Of a stretch of 64,000 bases of DNA, positions 1 to 9,262 are shown one piece after another. The translations under genes and the position numbers were made by a program. Every line of letters starts with the position of its first letter. The stretch's first letter is position 1. The notes under the pieces are model-generated. The model worked only from the letters and a program-made list of their open reading frames with translations, was not told where the DNA came from and ran no database searches. The stretch is from assembly GCF_030519355.1 (NCBI RefSeq), contig NZ_JAUMKC010000007.1, positions 62,001-126,000 on the forward strand. The letters are read 5' to 3'. Source of the DNA: Mucilaginibacter sp. L3T2-6. Lineage in GTDB: Bacteria; Bacteroidota; Bacteroidia; Sphingobacteriales; Sphingobacteriaceae.

Positions 1-623
1 AACCGGAATACAAGGGTACCTATAAAAAACTTATGTCATCGATGATCCATTTGATAAAAGAAGAGCCCAGATTACGGCTGGCTGCCGTACGGGGTGCGCT
101 TTGTTTTGCCTGTTTCAGCGCATTCTGGACTACTATAGTTTTCCTGCTCAAGCAAAACTTTAACATGGGCAGCAGTGTCGCAGGCGAGTTTGGGCTCGTT
201 GGGGCTTTCGGCGCATTGGCGGCAGGCCTGATGGGGAGATTGAGCGATAAAATGGATGCCTACAAATTATCGGGCTTTACGTTGCTGCTTGTCTTTTTAT
301 CTTTTGTTATCTTTTACTTTTCAGCGCACAGTTTAGCCGGGCTGATCATCGGCGTAATCGTGCTCGACATGGGCGTACAAGCCACGCATATCTCAAACCA
401 GTCTATAATATTTGCACTTCGGCCAGAAGCACGCAACCGCATCAATACAATATATATGGTGACCTATTTTATAGGCGGCGCTCTGGGCACTTTCGTCGCA
501 ACGGGGCTATGGAAAAACTATCAATGGGATGGTGTGTGCATAACCGGCGGCGCACTGGCACTTATAACGCTGGTAATCCATTTCGCAAATCATCGTACAG
601 CAGCAACCGCAGCTGCCATATAA
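1..623 (+). CDS. MFS transporter, C-terminal part (5' end outside window)
   Basis: The reading frame is open from the first bases of the window, so the gene starts upstream; the Met at 33 is internal. The visible roughly 200 residues hold five to six hydrophobic helices with the short polar loops of a major facilitator C-terminal half. They include a Gly/Ala-rich helix with a GLMGRLSDK segment, which resembles the conserved loop between two helices of the family (G-x-x-x-D/R-R/K). Before the first helix comes a basic cytoplasmic stretch (LIKEEPRLRL), as is usual between helices 6 and 7. The protein should be an inner-membrane secondary transporter of the AraJ/DHA1 type. The substrate cannot be told. 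A GC-rich hairpin follows the stop. Confidence 0.85.
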   Translation, partial: PEYKGTYKKLMSSMIHLIKEEPRLRLAAVRGALCFACFSAFWTTIVFLLKQNFNMGSSVAGEFGLVGAFGALAAGLMGRLSDKMDAYKLSGFTLLLVFLSFVIFYFSAHSLAGLIIGVIVLDMGVQATHISNQSIIFALRPEARNRINTIYMVTYFIGGALGTFVATGLWKNYQWDGVCITGGALALITLVIHFANHRTAATAAAI

Positions 624-682
624 GCCAATGTACACCTGGCTGACTACTGTAAACAACATACTGTACTAAAAATCTGTACACC

Positions 683-716
683 CGCCGCCAGCAGACACTT
701 AGCGGCGTATTTTGCA
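683..716 (+). terminator. possible weak terminator after MFS gene
   Basis: CGCCGC at 683-688 pairs with GCGGCG at 702-707 over a 13-nt loop and is followed by a short T-rich run. The stem is good but the U-tract is broken, so this is only a possible terminator. Confidence 0.4.
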
Positions 717-809
717 TTACTCAGAATTTTACACCTGTATTTCAGCGATTTATGGCTAAGGAAAAAGACCAATTCTGTTTTGGCATCAATTTGGAATAAA
801 CCTTATCAA

Positions 810-1004
810 ATGCAATTCAGGATGGCACTCGATATCAAAGAAAGCCGCGAACGCGAAGAGAAAGAATGGGAAAATCCTGCAGACCCTAAAGCGCCTTCTG
901 ACGAGCGCGATAAGGAACAATTGCTGAGGCAATATAAAGAAGCCAAACGCAGGAAAGATAACTTAACAACAACTGAAGACGGCGAAACTGAAAAGACTAA
1001 ATAA
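810..1004 (+). CDS. small highly charged protein of unknown function
   Basis: This is a 64-residue, very hydrophilic protein rich in Glu, Lys, Arg and Asp, with a predicted helical region (KESREREEKEWE, then DERDKEQLLRQYKEAKRRK) and no signal peptide or membrane segment. The frame is also open from a TTG at 780, but the ATG at 810 is preferred; an ATG at 822 is a further option. I do not recognise the family. A second tiny gene follows after 26 bases in the same direction, so the two may be co-transcribed and end at the hairpin at 1244-1279. The skewed charged composition could also be chance, but the length and codon use look real. Confidence 0.5.
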   Translation: MQFRMALDIKESREREEKEWENPADPKAPSDERDKEQLLRQYKEAKRRKDNLTTTEDGETEKTK

Positions 1005-1030
1005 AGTCTGTTAATAAAGAAAGGTAAACT

Positions 1031-1192
1031 ATGAAAAGCTATAACAAAACCGCCCCAAGTAAATTACTCGCAAAATTTGACAATGAATTAAAGGATTTGC
1101 TGGCGAGCGATTTAAAATCATTCATGAATAGGAATCCGTTCTTTTTGCGCAGAAAATTAGCTATGGCCAACAACACCTTGTTTGTTGCCTAA
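1031..1192 (+). CDS. small hypothetical protein, 53 aa
   Basis: ATG at 1031 is preceded at a good distance by an AAGAAAGG purine run (1018-1025), one of the clearer ribosome binding sites here. The 53-residue product is basic and has a likely amphipathic first half (KLLAKFDNELKDLLASDLKSF) and a basic tail (FFLRRKLAMANN). It has no signal peptide. I do not recognise the family. It lies just behind another small gene and before a strong intrinsic terminator, which supports a short bicistronic unit. Confidence 0.5.
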   Translation: MKSYNKTAPSKLLAKFDNELKDLLASDLKSFMNRNPFFLRRKLAMANNTLFVA

Positions 1193-1243
1193 CCATCATA
1201 TATCTATCTACCGAAAAACAGTACATCAACACCTATGAAAACG

Positions 1244-1279
1244 TAGAGCTTTGCAATTGTGCAGGGCTCTATTTTTTTT
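1244..1279 (+). terminator. intrinsic terminator
   Basis: TAGAGC at 1244-1249 pairs with GCTCTA at 1266-1271, with an inner GCA/TGC pairing, and eight T follow. It ends the transcript of the two small plus-strand genes. Confidence 0.7.
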
Positions 1280-1418
1280 GGGGATTTTTTCATAGTTACC
1301 TGTCTTTATGAGTTAATGACGTCTTTTGCCGTTTCCACCGGTTGAGAATAAAGCAGACCGGTTTTATCTGGGCCCCTTTGTTAAAGGCCAAAATAACAAA
1401 TACTTTAATGGGCTAGCT

Positions 1419-2603
1419 TTAATTCCCTAGTTGTTTCAAGGCCAGATAGGCCATCAGCCCCGTGCTCATTTCCAAAGCGCTTTCTTCTACATCAAAGGTC
1501 GGCGTATGTACTGATGACGTAATTCCGCGGCTTTCATTTCGGGTGCCAAGCCGGTAGAAGCAGGAGTCTGCCACTTGGGAATAATAGGCGAAGTCTTCTG
1601 CGGCCATCCAAATATCCAGGTCGAGCACATTTTCTTTACCCAGGTAATCCTCGGCATGCCCACGGGTCGACGCAGTTAGCTTTTCTTCATTTATAAGGAA
1701 CGGATAGCCTTTCATAATATTGAATTCGCAGCTTGCCCCCATGCTTTCGCAAAGCCCTTCCGCAAGTTTTTTCATCCTTGTATGGGCTTCTTTGCGCCAT
1801 TTTTCGTCCATAGTGCGAAAAGTGCCTTCCAGGTAAACTTCATTAGGAATTACGTTTGTAGCGCCGTTGGCTATTACTTTTCCGAATGACAATACAGTAG
1901 GGCTTTTAGGATCGGCAAAGCGGCTTACTACCTGCTGCAGCGCGGTAAGCATGTGTGCAGTGATAATAACCGGGTCGATGTTTTGCTGGGGCTGTGCACC
2001 ATGGCCCCCTTTACCACGAACTGTCACGTATAATTCGTCTGTCGAGGCCATATATTTGCCGGCCCGAAAACCCACTTTTCCGGCATCAATCAGCGGCATT
2101 ACGTGCTGCCCGATTACCGCCTGCGGTTTTGGATTCTCCAATACCCCTTCTTTTATCATCAGGCTTGCACCGCCGGGCAGTTTTTCTTCAGCCGGCTGAA
2201 ATATCAATTTTACCGTACCGCCAAACTGGCTTTTTAAACTGGTTAAAATTTGGGCTGTTCCCAATAGCGATGAAGTATGAGCATCGTGCCCGCAGGCATG
2301 CATCACACCCACATTCCGGGATTTATAGGGCACATCATTGGCCTCGGTAATTGGCAGCGCATCCATGTCTGCACGCAACGCAACCACGTTTTCCGAAGGC
2401 TTTTCTCCTTGTATCAAAGCAACAATACCGTTGTCAGCCATGCGCTGGCAGGTAAGACCCAGCGCCTCCAGCTTTCCTGCTACGAATGCCGAGGTATTTA
2501 CCTCGCTAAAAGACAATTCCGGGTTGGCGTGGAGGTGGCGGCGATTAGCCACGGTATCGCCAAAAATATCTTTAGAAAGCTGCTGAATCTGCTCTTTAAT
2601 CAT
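1419..2603 (-). CDS. M20 family amidohydrolase (N-acyl-L-amino-acid amidohydrolase type)
   Basis: The 394-residue length is normal for M20D peptidases (hippurate hydrolase, IAA-amino acid hydrolase and AbgA-like enzymes), which cleave N-acyl or N-aryl amino acids or small peptides using two metal ions. The metal-site motif HACGHDAH lies at residues 102-109, PAEE with the general-base Glu at about 137-140, and GQHV somewhat later. A dimerisation/lid domain is inserted around residues 185-290, and a final H-T-P-x-F-D motif lies near the C-terminus. There is no signal peptide, so it is cytoplasmic. The start overlaps the end of the upstream SPOR gene by 8 bases, which indicates translational coupling. 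The exact substrate is unknown. Confidence 0.93.
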   Translation of the reverse strand: MIKEQIQQLSKDIFGDTVANRRHLHANPELSFSEVNTSAFVAGKLEALGLTCQRMADNGIVALIQGEKPSENVVALRADMDALPITEANDVPYKSRNVGVMHACGHDAHTSSLLGTAQILTSLKSQFGGTVKLIFQPAEEKLPGGASLMIKEGVLENPKPQAVIGQHVMPLIDAGKVGFRAGKYMASTDELYVTVRGKGGHGAQPQQNIDPVIITAHMLTALQQVVSRFADPKSPTVLSFGKVIANGATNVIPNEVYLEGTFRTMDEKWRKEAHTRMKKLAEGLCESMGASCEFNIMKGYPFLINEEKLTASTRGHAEDYLGKENVLDLDIWMAAEDFAYYSQVADSCFYRLGTRNESRGITSSVHTPTFDVEESALEMSTGLMAYLALKQLGN

Positions 2604-3057
2604 TGGAGGTATCGGGTTTTGGGAGATTAATTTTTTCAGGGATTATAAATATACTGGTAAACATAGGCCTCACTTCTTCGGCTAGTTTTTGGGCTTCGAG
2701 CCTGGTGCGAAAATCCCCTGCACGCACTTTAAAGTTCGGCTCAACATAGCTGATGTAAGTACGCAGTTCCGGATATTCTTCATTCATTTTCGCCTGCGCA
2801 TCATAAGCAGCTTGCCGGCTTGATCCAAAAAATATCTGCACACGGTAACCTCTTGCTGTTTCCGCTCCCGGCAAGCCGGTTTTAGCCCCAATGCTGCTGC
2901 GGCGAGCAATAAGGGTATCGATAAGCGGGTCTTTTATTACTTCAACTGTACCTCGCGTTTGAGCGGCTGCAACGGTTGAGGAAAATGTCAGCATAAAAAA
3001 AATGCAATACCTTATAAGGCCGGGATTAGCTTTTTTATAGGATAGTGTATTTTTCAT
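2596..3057 (-). CDS. secreted SPOR-domain protein
   Basis: The 153-residue protein has a basic N-terminus, a hydrophobic helix (about residues 15-32) and an AAAQ signal-peptidase site, so it is exported. The rest is mainly one SPOR-like fold, about residues 70-142: 'YRVQIFFGSSRQAAYDAQAK' and 'NFKVRAGDFRTRLEAQKLAE' are the two typical beta-alpha halves. SPOR domains bind glycan strands of peptidoglycan stripped of stem peptides. This fits a periplasmic cell-envelope protein. It is the first gene of a two-gene unit with the M20 amidohydrolase (8-base overlap). A functional link between them is not obvious. Confidence 0.85.
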   Translation of the reverse strand: MKNTLSYKKANPGLIRYCIFFMLTFSSTVAAAQTRGTVEVIKDPLIDTLIARRSSIGAKTGLPGAETARGYRVQIFFGSSRQAAYDAQAKMNEEYPELRTYISYVEPNFKVRAGDFRTRLEAQKLAEEVRPMFTSIFIIPEKINLPKPDTSND

Positions 3058-3079
3058 AGGGCTATGATATAAACAAACT

Positions 3080-3171
3080 CGTCATTGCGAGCGAAGCACC
3101 GCAACCTCGTCGTCATCCATAGCGGACATGCATGGTTATGAGGTTGCTTCGCCGTTACTCTTCGCAATGAC
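3080..3171. repeat. imperfect palindromic intergenic repeat (GTCATTGCGA ends)
   Basis: GTCATTGCGA at 3081-3090 is the exact reverse complement of TCGCAATGAC at 3162-3171. Inside, GCGAAGCA-x-CAACCTC (3091-3108) pairs with GAGGTTGCTTCGC (3140-3152). The element fills the spacer between secA and the SPOR gene. GTCATTGCGAG...CGCAATGAC palindromes are known as dispersed extragenic repeats in several bacterial genomes. Here it may also work as a bidirectional RNA hairpin at the 3' end of secA. Confidence 0.75.
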
Positions 3172-3198
3172 AAAATTTATTATAGTTTAATTAAAAAT

Positions 3199-6100
3199 TT
3201 ACGCCTGTCCTACGCCGTGGCAGTTTTTGTATTTCTTGCCACTGCCGCAAGGACAAGGGTCGTTCCTGCCTACTTTTTGTTCGTTGCGTACCGGCATCTG
3301 GCGCTGTGGCTCGGCAGTGTCAAGCATCGGTATACCTGATTCACTTACCATCTCAGCCTTTTGGGTGCGCATCTTTTTCAGATCCAGGTTAGGCTGCGGC
3401 CTTGCTTCCCGAACTTCCTCGGCCTGCTGCTGTACTGGTATGCCCCCCCTGAACAGGAAGCTTACCAGATCTTTATTTACACTGGCCAGCATGCCGCGGA
3501 ACAGGTTAAACGCTTCAAACTTATAAACCAATAACGGGTCCTTTTGTTCGTACACAGCATTCTGTACCGACTGTTTCAGCTCGTCCATTTCGCGCAGGTG
3601 CTCTTTCCAGGCATCGTCGATCAGGTACAGGGTAACATTTTTTTCGAATGACTTAAATACTTCCTGCCCTTTATTTTCAATCGCCTTTTTAAGCGGAACA
3701 GCAACCTGTATTCCATTAACGCCATCGGTAAACGGAACCACTACATTTTCTACATACGAACCGCGGGTATCAAACACGTCTTTTAACACGGGGTAAGCCT
3801 GTTGGGCAATGGCCTGCTGCTTGCGTTTATAAAAATCTATCACTTTAGCAAACGCAGCGTCTATAAGGCCATTGATATTTTTAGCGGTAAACTCATCGTG
3901 CGAAATCTCCAGATCGAGCGAAAACAGGCGGATCATCTCCAGCGTGAACCCTTCGTAGTTGTTCGATTCCTTATATTCAGTCACTACGTCCTCAACTACA
4001 TCGAAAATGGTGTTATTGATGTCGACCTCCAGGCGCTCACCAAACAAAGCATTTTTTCGCCTTGCATAAATAACGGTACGCTGCGAATTCATTACGTCAT
4101 CGTACTCCAGCAAACGCTTACGGATACCGAAGTTGTTTTCTTCCACTTTCTTCTGAGCGCGCTCTATCGAGCTTGATATCATGGAATGTTGTATAACTTC
4201 GCCCTCTTCGATACCCATCTTCACCATCAGGTTCGATATCCTTTCTGAACCAAACAAGCGCATCAGGTTATCTTCAAGCGATACAAAGAACTGCGACGAG
4301 CCTGGGTCGCCCTGGCGGCCGGAACGGCCACGCAGCTGGCGGTCAACACGGCGCGATTCATGGCGCTCTGTGCCCACAATGGCCAAACCGCCTGCCTCTT
4401 TAACGCCCGGACCTAATTTTATATCTGTACCACGACCGGCCATGTTGGTGGCGATGGTAACAGTACCTGCCTGACCAGCTTCGGCCACAATGTCGGCTTC
4501 CTTCTGGTGCAACTTGGCATTCAGTACGTTATGTTTAATGCCGCGCAGTTTAAGCATGCGGCTAACCAATTCCGAAATTTCTACCGAAGTAGTACCCACC
4601 AGTACCGGGCGACCAGCTTTAGTAAGGTTAGCAATCTCCTCAGCAACGGCATTGTATTTTTCACGAACGGTACGATAAACCAAATCCTGGCGGTCGTCAC
4701 GCGTGATCGGCGTATTAGTAGGTATCTCAACTACGTCCAGCTTATAAATTTCCCAGAATTCACCAGCTTCGGTAACGGCTGTACCCGTCATACCGCAAAG
4801 CTTGTGATACATCCTGAAATAGTTTTGCAATGTAATGGTCGCGAAAGTTTGAGTTGCATCCTCAACCTTTACATTCTCTTTGGCCTCTATTGCCTGGTGC
4901 AAACCATCTGAGTACCGGCGGCCATCGAGCACACGGCCTGTTTGCTCGTCTACAATCTTTACCTTGCCCTCATCAAGAATATATTCGGTATCTTTTTCAA
5001 ACAGGGTATAGGCCTTTAATAACTGGTTAACCGAGTGTATACGCTCCGACTTAATAGAAAAGTCGCGCATCAGCTCATCTTTGCGGTGTATCTTCTCATC
5101 GTTAGGCAGATCTGACTTTTCAATATTCGAAATTTCAGTGCCCACATCAGGCATAACAAAGAAATGCGGGTCTTCGCCGGAAGATGTGATCAGCTCAATA
5201 CCTTTTTCTGCCAGCTCAACCTGGTTGTTTTTTTCGTCGATGATAAAGAAAAGCTCTTCGTCAACCTTATGCATTTCCTTGTTTTGGTCCTGCATGTAGT
5301 AGTTTTCCGATTTCAACAGTAACTGCCTGTTGGCGCCCTCACTTAAAAACTTAATTAAAGCCTTACTTTTCGGCAGACCCCTGTAGGCGCGCATTAAAGC
5401 TAATCCGCCTTCTTCCGGGCCGGTTTTACCTTCTGCAAACAACCTTTTGGCTTCGTTAAGCGCCGCATTCACATAAGTTTTTTGCGCATTTACCAAACGC
5501 TCTATGCGTGGTTTCAGTTCGTAAAACTCATGTTCGTCGCCGCGCGGGATTGGGCCAGATATAATCAAGGGCGTACGGGCATCGTCAATTAAAACCGAGT
5601 CAACCTCATCCACCATTGCGTAGTGTAATTTTCTTTGTACCAGCTCTTCAGGCGTACGTGTCATATTGTCACGCAGGTAATCAAAACCAAACTCGTTGTT
5701 GGTTCCAAAAGTAATATCAGCCAGGTAAGCAGAGCGCCTTGCTTCAGAGTTTGGCTCGTGCTTATCGATACAATCAACCGATAACCCATGGAATTCATAC
5801 AGCGGGCCCATCCACTCAGAGTCACGGCGTGCCAGGTAGTCGTTCACAGTCACAATATGAACACCCTGACCAGCAAGCGCATTAAGATATGCAGGCAGCG
5901 TGGCTACCAGAGTTTTACCCTCACCTGTGGCCATCTCAGAAATCTTGCCCTGGTGCAAAACAGTACCGCCAATCAGCTGTACATCGTAATGTACCATATT
6001 CCACGTCACGTCGTTTCCTGCGGCTTTCCAGGTATTATGGTGGATTGCTTTATCACCCTGAATCAGTACATTAGACTTCTTTGAAGCCAAATCACGGTCG

Positions 6101-6504
6101 AACTGGGTAGCGGTTACTTCTATAGTCTTGTTCTCTGAAAAACGTTTTGCGGTTTCTTTTACCACGGCAAATGCTTCAGGTAAAATACGCATCAGAATCT
6201 CTTCAAGCTGTTTATTGCGGTCTTTTTCCAGCTTATCCAACTGGGTATACAGTTCAACCTTCTCAGCAACATCTATATCAGGGTTGTTTTCGGTGCGGTC
6301 TTTAATCTCATTTATTTGGGCGTCAATGTCGGCAAGGCCTTCGGCAATTGTTTCTTTAAAACCAACTGTTTTGGCCCTAAGCTCATCGTTGCTAATACCG
6401 CCGAGCTTGGCATATTCTGCCTTAATCTTCTCAACGATAGGCATTATGCTTTTTACGTCCCTTTCTGATTTGCTTCCGAAAAGCTTACTTATAAAATTTA
6501 ACAT
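3199..6504 (-). CDS. secA: preprotein translocase subunit SecA
   Basis: SecA is the ATPase motor that drives unfolded preproteins through SecYEG at the inner membrane. With the start at 6504 the protein is 1101 residues, long as usual for Bacteroidota SecA because of insertions. The frame is open to 6558, but [16 protein letters not shown] is the family-typical N-terminus. Visible motifs are Walker A ATGEGKT (about 192-198), DEVD (Walker B/DEAD-like), the motif RSGRQGDPG in the second motor domain, [15 protein letters not shown], and a C-terminal SEC-C zinc site [13 protein letters not shown] (near residue 1090) that binds SecB or ribosomes. CAAAGCTA at 6576-6583 is the complement of a TAGCTTTG -7 box, giving a leader of about 65 nt. 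It is monocistronic; the palindrome at 3080-3171 lies downstream. Confidence 0.98.
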   Translation of the reverse strand: MLNFISKLFGSKSERDVKSIMPIVEKIKAEYAKLGGISNDELRAKTVGFKETIAEGLADIDAQINEIKDRTENNPDIDVAEKVELYTQLDKLEKDRNKQLEEILMRILPEAFAVVKETAKRFSENKTIEVTATQFDRDLASKKSNVLIQGDKAIHHNTWKAAGNDVTWNMVHYDVQLIGGTVLHQGKISEMATGEGKTLVATLPAYLNALAGQGVHIVTVNDYLARRDSEWMGPLYEFHGLSVDCIDKHEPNSEARRSAYLADITFGTNNEFGFDYLRDNMTRTPEELVQRKLHYAMVDEVDSVLIDDARTPLIISGPIPRGDEHEFYELKPRIERLVNAQKTYVNAALNEAKRLFAEGKTGPEEGGLALMRAYRGLPKSKALIKFLSEGANRQLLLKSENYYMQDQNKEMHKVDEELFFIIDEKNNQVELAEKGIELITSSGEDPHFFVMPDVGTEISNIEKSDLPNDEKIHRKDELMRDFSIKSERIHSVNQLLKAYTLFEKDTEYILDEGKVKIVDEQTGRVLDGRRYSDGLHQAIEAKENVKVEDATQTFATITLQNYFRMYHKLCGMTGTAVTEAGEFWEIYKLDVVEIPTNTPITRDDRQDLVYRTVREKYNAVAEEIANLTKAGRPVLVGTTSVEISELVSRMLKLRGIKHNVLNAKLHQKEADIVAEAGQAGTVTIATNMAGRGTDIKLGPGVKEAGGLAIVGTERHESRRVDRQLRGRSGRQGDPGSSQFFVSLEDNLMRLFGSERISNLMVKMGIEEGEVIQHSMISSSIERAQKKVEENNFGIRKRLLEYDDVMNSQRTVIYARRKNALFGERLEVDINNTIFDVVEDVVTEYKESNNYEGFTLEMIRLFSLDLEISHDEFTAKNINGLIDAAFAKVIDFYKRKQQAIAQQAYPVLKDVFDTRGSYVENVVVPFTDGVNGIQVAVPLKKAIENKGQEVFKSFEKNVTLYLIDDAWKEHLREMDELKQSVQNAVYEQKDPLLVYKFEAFNLFRGMLASVNKDLVSFLFRGGIPVQQQAEEVREARPQPNLDLKKMRTQKAEMVSESGIPMLDTAEPQRQMPVRNEQKVGRNDPCPCGSGKKYKNCHGVGQA

Positions 6505-6575
6505 GATAATCTTAATGTATGGCAATACTTGGCTCAACAATTGCGCCACGGCAAACAATGAGCCATAATGACAGG

Positions 6576-6583
6576 CAAAGCTA
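6576..6583 (-). promoter_or_regulatory. putative secA -7 box (TAGCTTTG)
   Basis: On the minus strand this reads TAGCTTTG, a perfect match to the Bacteroidota TAnnTTTG -7 element, 71 bases before the secA start. No clean TTTG -33 box was seen at the right distance, so confidence is moderate. Two copies of GATTTCrCCGAT lie just upstream (6607-6618 and 6627-6638). Confidence 0.45.
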
Positions 6584-6737
6584 CGTTATTTTTTCGATTT
6601 TGATGTGATTTCGCCGATTGGAGAATGATTTCACCGATATGAAAATGAGTGACTTTAACACTTAGATGGCATTAAAATTAACGCCTGATTTTTCAGATTG
6701 AACAGGCTACACGAGTGATAAATTTAAAAAATGATAA

Positions 6738-6772
6738 ATAAAAAATCCTTTAACCCGGGGAGAATTAAAGGA
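6738..6772 (-). terminator. intrinsic terminator of the cupin gene
   Basis: TCCTTTAA at 6746-6753 and TTAAAGGA at 6765-6772 form a perfect 8-bp stem. On the minus strand the stem is followed by a run of six T. It lies about 55 bases past the stop codon of the cupin-like gene. Confidence 0.8.
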
Positions 6773-6827
6773 CTCTTGAACTAAAAAACTATTTATTCAA
6801 AAAATTAAATCACTCTTCAACAGATAA

Positions 6828-7721
6828 TCATCGTTTATCCTGCGAATTCATTATCGCGCCAACGATCTTACCGTACAGAAGAATTGGCGCTGCTGCAAAT
6901 GATATTTTTTTCTTCCAGTTAACATAGCGGTCGCGGATGAAGTTATCCCAGTTATAGCCGTTCAGTTGTACGCGTCCTACAGATATACAGGGCTCGGTGA
7001 TACGGGTAGTATGCCACCATCCCGATGGGAACAATAAAGTTTCACCTTCATTAACGGTTACCTCTATCGGTGTTGCCTCCCTAAACAGTGGAAACTGTTC
7101 ATAATCCGGATTGCTGAAGTTTATTTGCGAAAACTTTGGGTTATCAGGATAAGGGTACATATATGGTGTCTGGTCAGGCGGATACATGATGAATGTTTTG
7201 GAGCCGTAAACCTGGGTTATCTGTGTGTGCAAAAATAATGCATCCACATGCAGGTACGGGAACCCGCTGCCGTTACCGCCTAAAAATATTTCATACACGG
7301 TTGTGCCTTGTAAAAACTTCCCCGGCATCAAAGGATGATTGATACGGTCGGTGTTGCCATAAATAACCTCCGGCTGTAAATCGGCTATCAGTTCACGGAA
7401 CACTTTTCTGATATCAAAGTTGTATGGGTAAGGCGCCTGGTTGTCCGGAGTAGCTGCCAGCATCTGGTCGATAAACTCATCCATACGATAAGTAACGTCC
7501 TTAATGGTTTTAGTAATATCCGGATAGTTTTTCTTAAAAAACTCAGGGGTAAATTTGCCCATGGCTTTCCAATCCTTCGCCGCGTCGGTTAATACCACCG
7601 GCAGCGATTTACTTACGTATTGGTTTATAAATTCCTCGTGCGAAAGGTTTGTGCGTTTGTCGATTGAGGTAATGCCTTTGTGGGTTGGCTTCGTTTGAAC
7701 TTGTTCAGCAACCATAATCAT
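6828..7721 (-). CDS. cupin-like / JmjC-fold Fe(II) 2-oxoglutarate oxygenase family protein
   Basis: The 297-residue protein matches the Cupin_8 family (JmjC-like, FIH/JMJD-related). The iron triad is complete: His158-x-Asp160 (in YLHVDALF) and His237 (in SGWWHTTR). The 'PVVLTDAAKDWKAMGKFTPEFF' stretch near residues 40-62 is the usual N-terminal family signature. Such proteins hydroxylate protein or small-molecule targets using 2-oxoglutarate and O2; the target here is unknown. The C-terminal 50 residues include a short hydrophobic stretch (SFAAAPILLYGKIVGAIM), which may be a membrane anchor or helix. MIMVAEQ leaves a choice between two adjacent starts. The gene is monocistronic, divergent from purD, with its own terminator. 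Confidence 0.85.
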   Translation of the reverse strand: MIMVAEQVQTKPTHKGITSIDKRTNLSHEEFINQYVSKSLPVVLTDAAKDWKAMGKFTPEFFKKNYPDITKTIKDVTYRMDEFIDQMLAATPDNQAPYPYNFDIRKVFRELIADLQPEVIYGNTDRINHPLMPGKFLQGTTVYEIFLGGNGSGFPYLHVDALFLHTQITQVYGSKTFIMYPPDQTPYMYPYPDNPKFSQINFSNPDYEQFPLFREATPIEVTVNEGETLLFPSGWWHTTRITEPCISVGRVQLNGYNWDNFIRDRYVNWKKKISFAAAPILLYGKIVGAIMNSQDKR

Positions 7722-7950
7722 TTAATTTACCGTTTGTTAGTCTGCTTTATACGGCAATAGATGGCCGAGGGTTACCTGCTGGTTTATTGCAAACGGTTCG
7801 GCAGTTTATTGCCGCCGCATACAAGAGGAATTGCTAATTAAGCGTTACCTGTTTTTTGACATTGTTATCATAGTAGCTTGAATCAAAGTAGTTAACAGAT
7901 TATTTGCAATGCCTGCTTTCAAACCAACTTATTTTCAAATCTTCAAATAG

Positions 7951-7979
7951 TTGCCATCCATACATTATTCTTACCTTTA
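7951..7979 (+). promoter_or_regulatory. putative purD promoter abutting the start codon
   Basis: TTG at 7951-7953, an 18-nt spacer, then TACCTTTA at 7972-7979 (7 of 8 against TAnnTTTG). The purD ATG follows 5 bases later at 7985, implying a leaderless or nearly leaderless mRNA. Confidence 0.45.
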
Positions 7980-7984
7980 CGGCC

Positions 7985-9259
7985 ATGAACATCCTGATCC
8001 TCGGTTCGGGCGGAAGGGAAAGCGCCTTCGCCTGGAAAATATCCCAAAGCCCCAAATGCGACCAGCTTTTTATTGCCCCCGGCAATGCAGGTACAGGTCA
8101 GTATGGTACTAATCTTAATATCAAGGTTACCGATTTTGAAGGCATCAGGCAGGCTGTTTTAACTAACAACATTAACCTGGTTTTAGTAGGTCCTGAAGAG
8201 CCCCTGGTAAAAGGCATACATGATTTTTTCCTGGCTGATGACCATCTGCACAACATTCCGGTTATCGGCCCTCAACGTGAAGGCGCTCAGCTGGAAGGCA
8301 GTAAGGACTTTTCGAAACAGTTTATGGTGAGAAATAATATTCCCGCCGCCGCTTCCCGCACCTTTACGCGCGAAACCATGCAGGAAGGCTTTGACTATTT
8401 ACCAACCATCGGCCTGCCTATTGTTTTAAAGGCCGATGGGCTTGCAGCCGGCAAAGGTGTTTTAATATGCCTTACCGTTCAGGAAGCACAGCAGGAACTG
8501 ATCGAGATGCTTACCGAGGCCAAGTTTGGTGAAGCCAGTTCGAAGGTGGTGGTGGAGCAATTTTTACAGGGAATAGAGCTATCGGTTTTTGTATTGACCG
8601 ATGGCAACAATTATAAAATACTACCATCTGCCAAAGATTATAAACGTATTGGCGAAGGCGATACCGGCTTAAATACCGGCGGTATGGGCTCAGTTTCGCC
8701 GGTGCCGTTTGCTGATGATGAGTTTTTGCAAAAGGTAGAACAGCGCATTATTATCCCCACTATTGAGGGGTTGAAGAAAGAAGGCATCCCATATAAAGGC
8801 TTCATTTTTATAGGATTGATGAATTGCGGCGGCGACCCTTATATGATAGAATACAACTGCCGCATGGGCGACCCCGAAACCGAAAGCGTAATGATGCGCA
8901 TTGAAAGCGACCTTGTTGATTTATTGCAGGGCGTGGCGGAAGGAAACCTCGACACCAGGGAATTAAAAATATCTGATAAAGTAGCGGCTACTGTAGTTAT
9001 GGTAGCAGGCGGTTATCCCGGCGAATACTTAAAGAATAAAACCATCACCGGCATTGAAAATGTGCGCGATTCAATTGTATTTCATGCGGGCACCACGCTG
9101 GAAGGTGAAGATATAAAAACATCAGGCGGCCGTGTGCTGGCTGTTACCACTTTGCAGGATAATATGTTCTCTGCCTTACAACAAGCCACTGCCGATGCCA
9201 GCCGTATTTATTTTGATGGCATGTATTTCAGGAAAGATATAGGGTTTGATCTGCTGTGA
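7985..9259 (+). CDS. purD: phosphoribosylamine--glycine ligase
   Basis: PurD (GARS) joins glycine to 5-phosphoribosylamine with ATP, the second step of de novo purine synthesis. The 424-residue product starts with the family N-terminus MNILILGSGGRESAFAWK. The frame is open back to 7904, but that extension has no counterpart in the family. The N-domain carries GPEEPLVKGI. The ATP-grasp domain holds ADGLAAGKGV, GTGGMGSVSP-like residues (NTGGMGSVSPVPF) and the Mg-binding EYNCRMGDPETE. The C-domain ends with DGMYFRKDIGFD. It is monocistronic and converges on the GH43 gene; the 480-base spacer between them is filled with TGTCACA palindromes. Confidence 0.97.
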   Translation: MNILILGSGGRESAFAWKISQSPKCDQLFIAPGNAGTGQYGTNLNIKVTDFEGIRQAVLTNNINLVLVGPEEPLVKGIHDFFLADDHLHNIPVIGPQREGAQLEGSKDFSKQFMVRNNIPAAASRTFTRETMQEGFDYLPTIGLPIVLKADGLAAGKGVLICLTVQEAQQELIEMLTEAKFGEASSKVVVEQFLQGIELSVFVLTDGNNYKILPSAKDYKRIGEGDTGLNTGGMGSVSPVPFADDEFLQKVEQRIIIPTIEGLKKEGIPYKGFIFIGLMNCGGDPYMIEYNCRMGDPETESVMMRIESDLVDLLQGVAEGNLDTRELKISDKVAATVVMVAGGYPGEYLKNKTITGIENVRDSIVFHAGTTLEGEDIKTSGGRVLAVTTLQDNMFSALQQATADASRIYFDGMYFRKDIGFDLL

Positions 9260-9262
9260 TGT

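Noticed and set aside
780..809. TTG start at 780 for the small charged protein
   Set aside because: The ATG at 810 is in frame, and the extra ten residues overlap a separate short frame and lack support.
6504..6559. Longer SecA N-terminus starting at 6558
   Set aside because: The extra 18 residues do not belong to the family; [12 protein letters not shown] at 6504 is the usual start.
4181..6568. Open frames on the plus strand across secA
   Set aside because: They are antisense to a strongly conserved gene, have no family character and follow its codon pattern.
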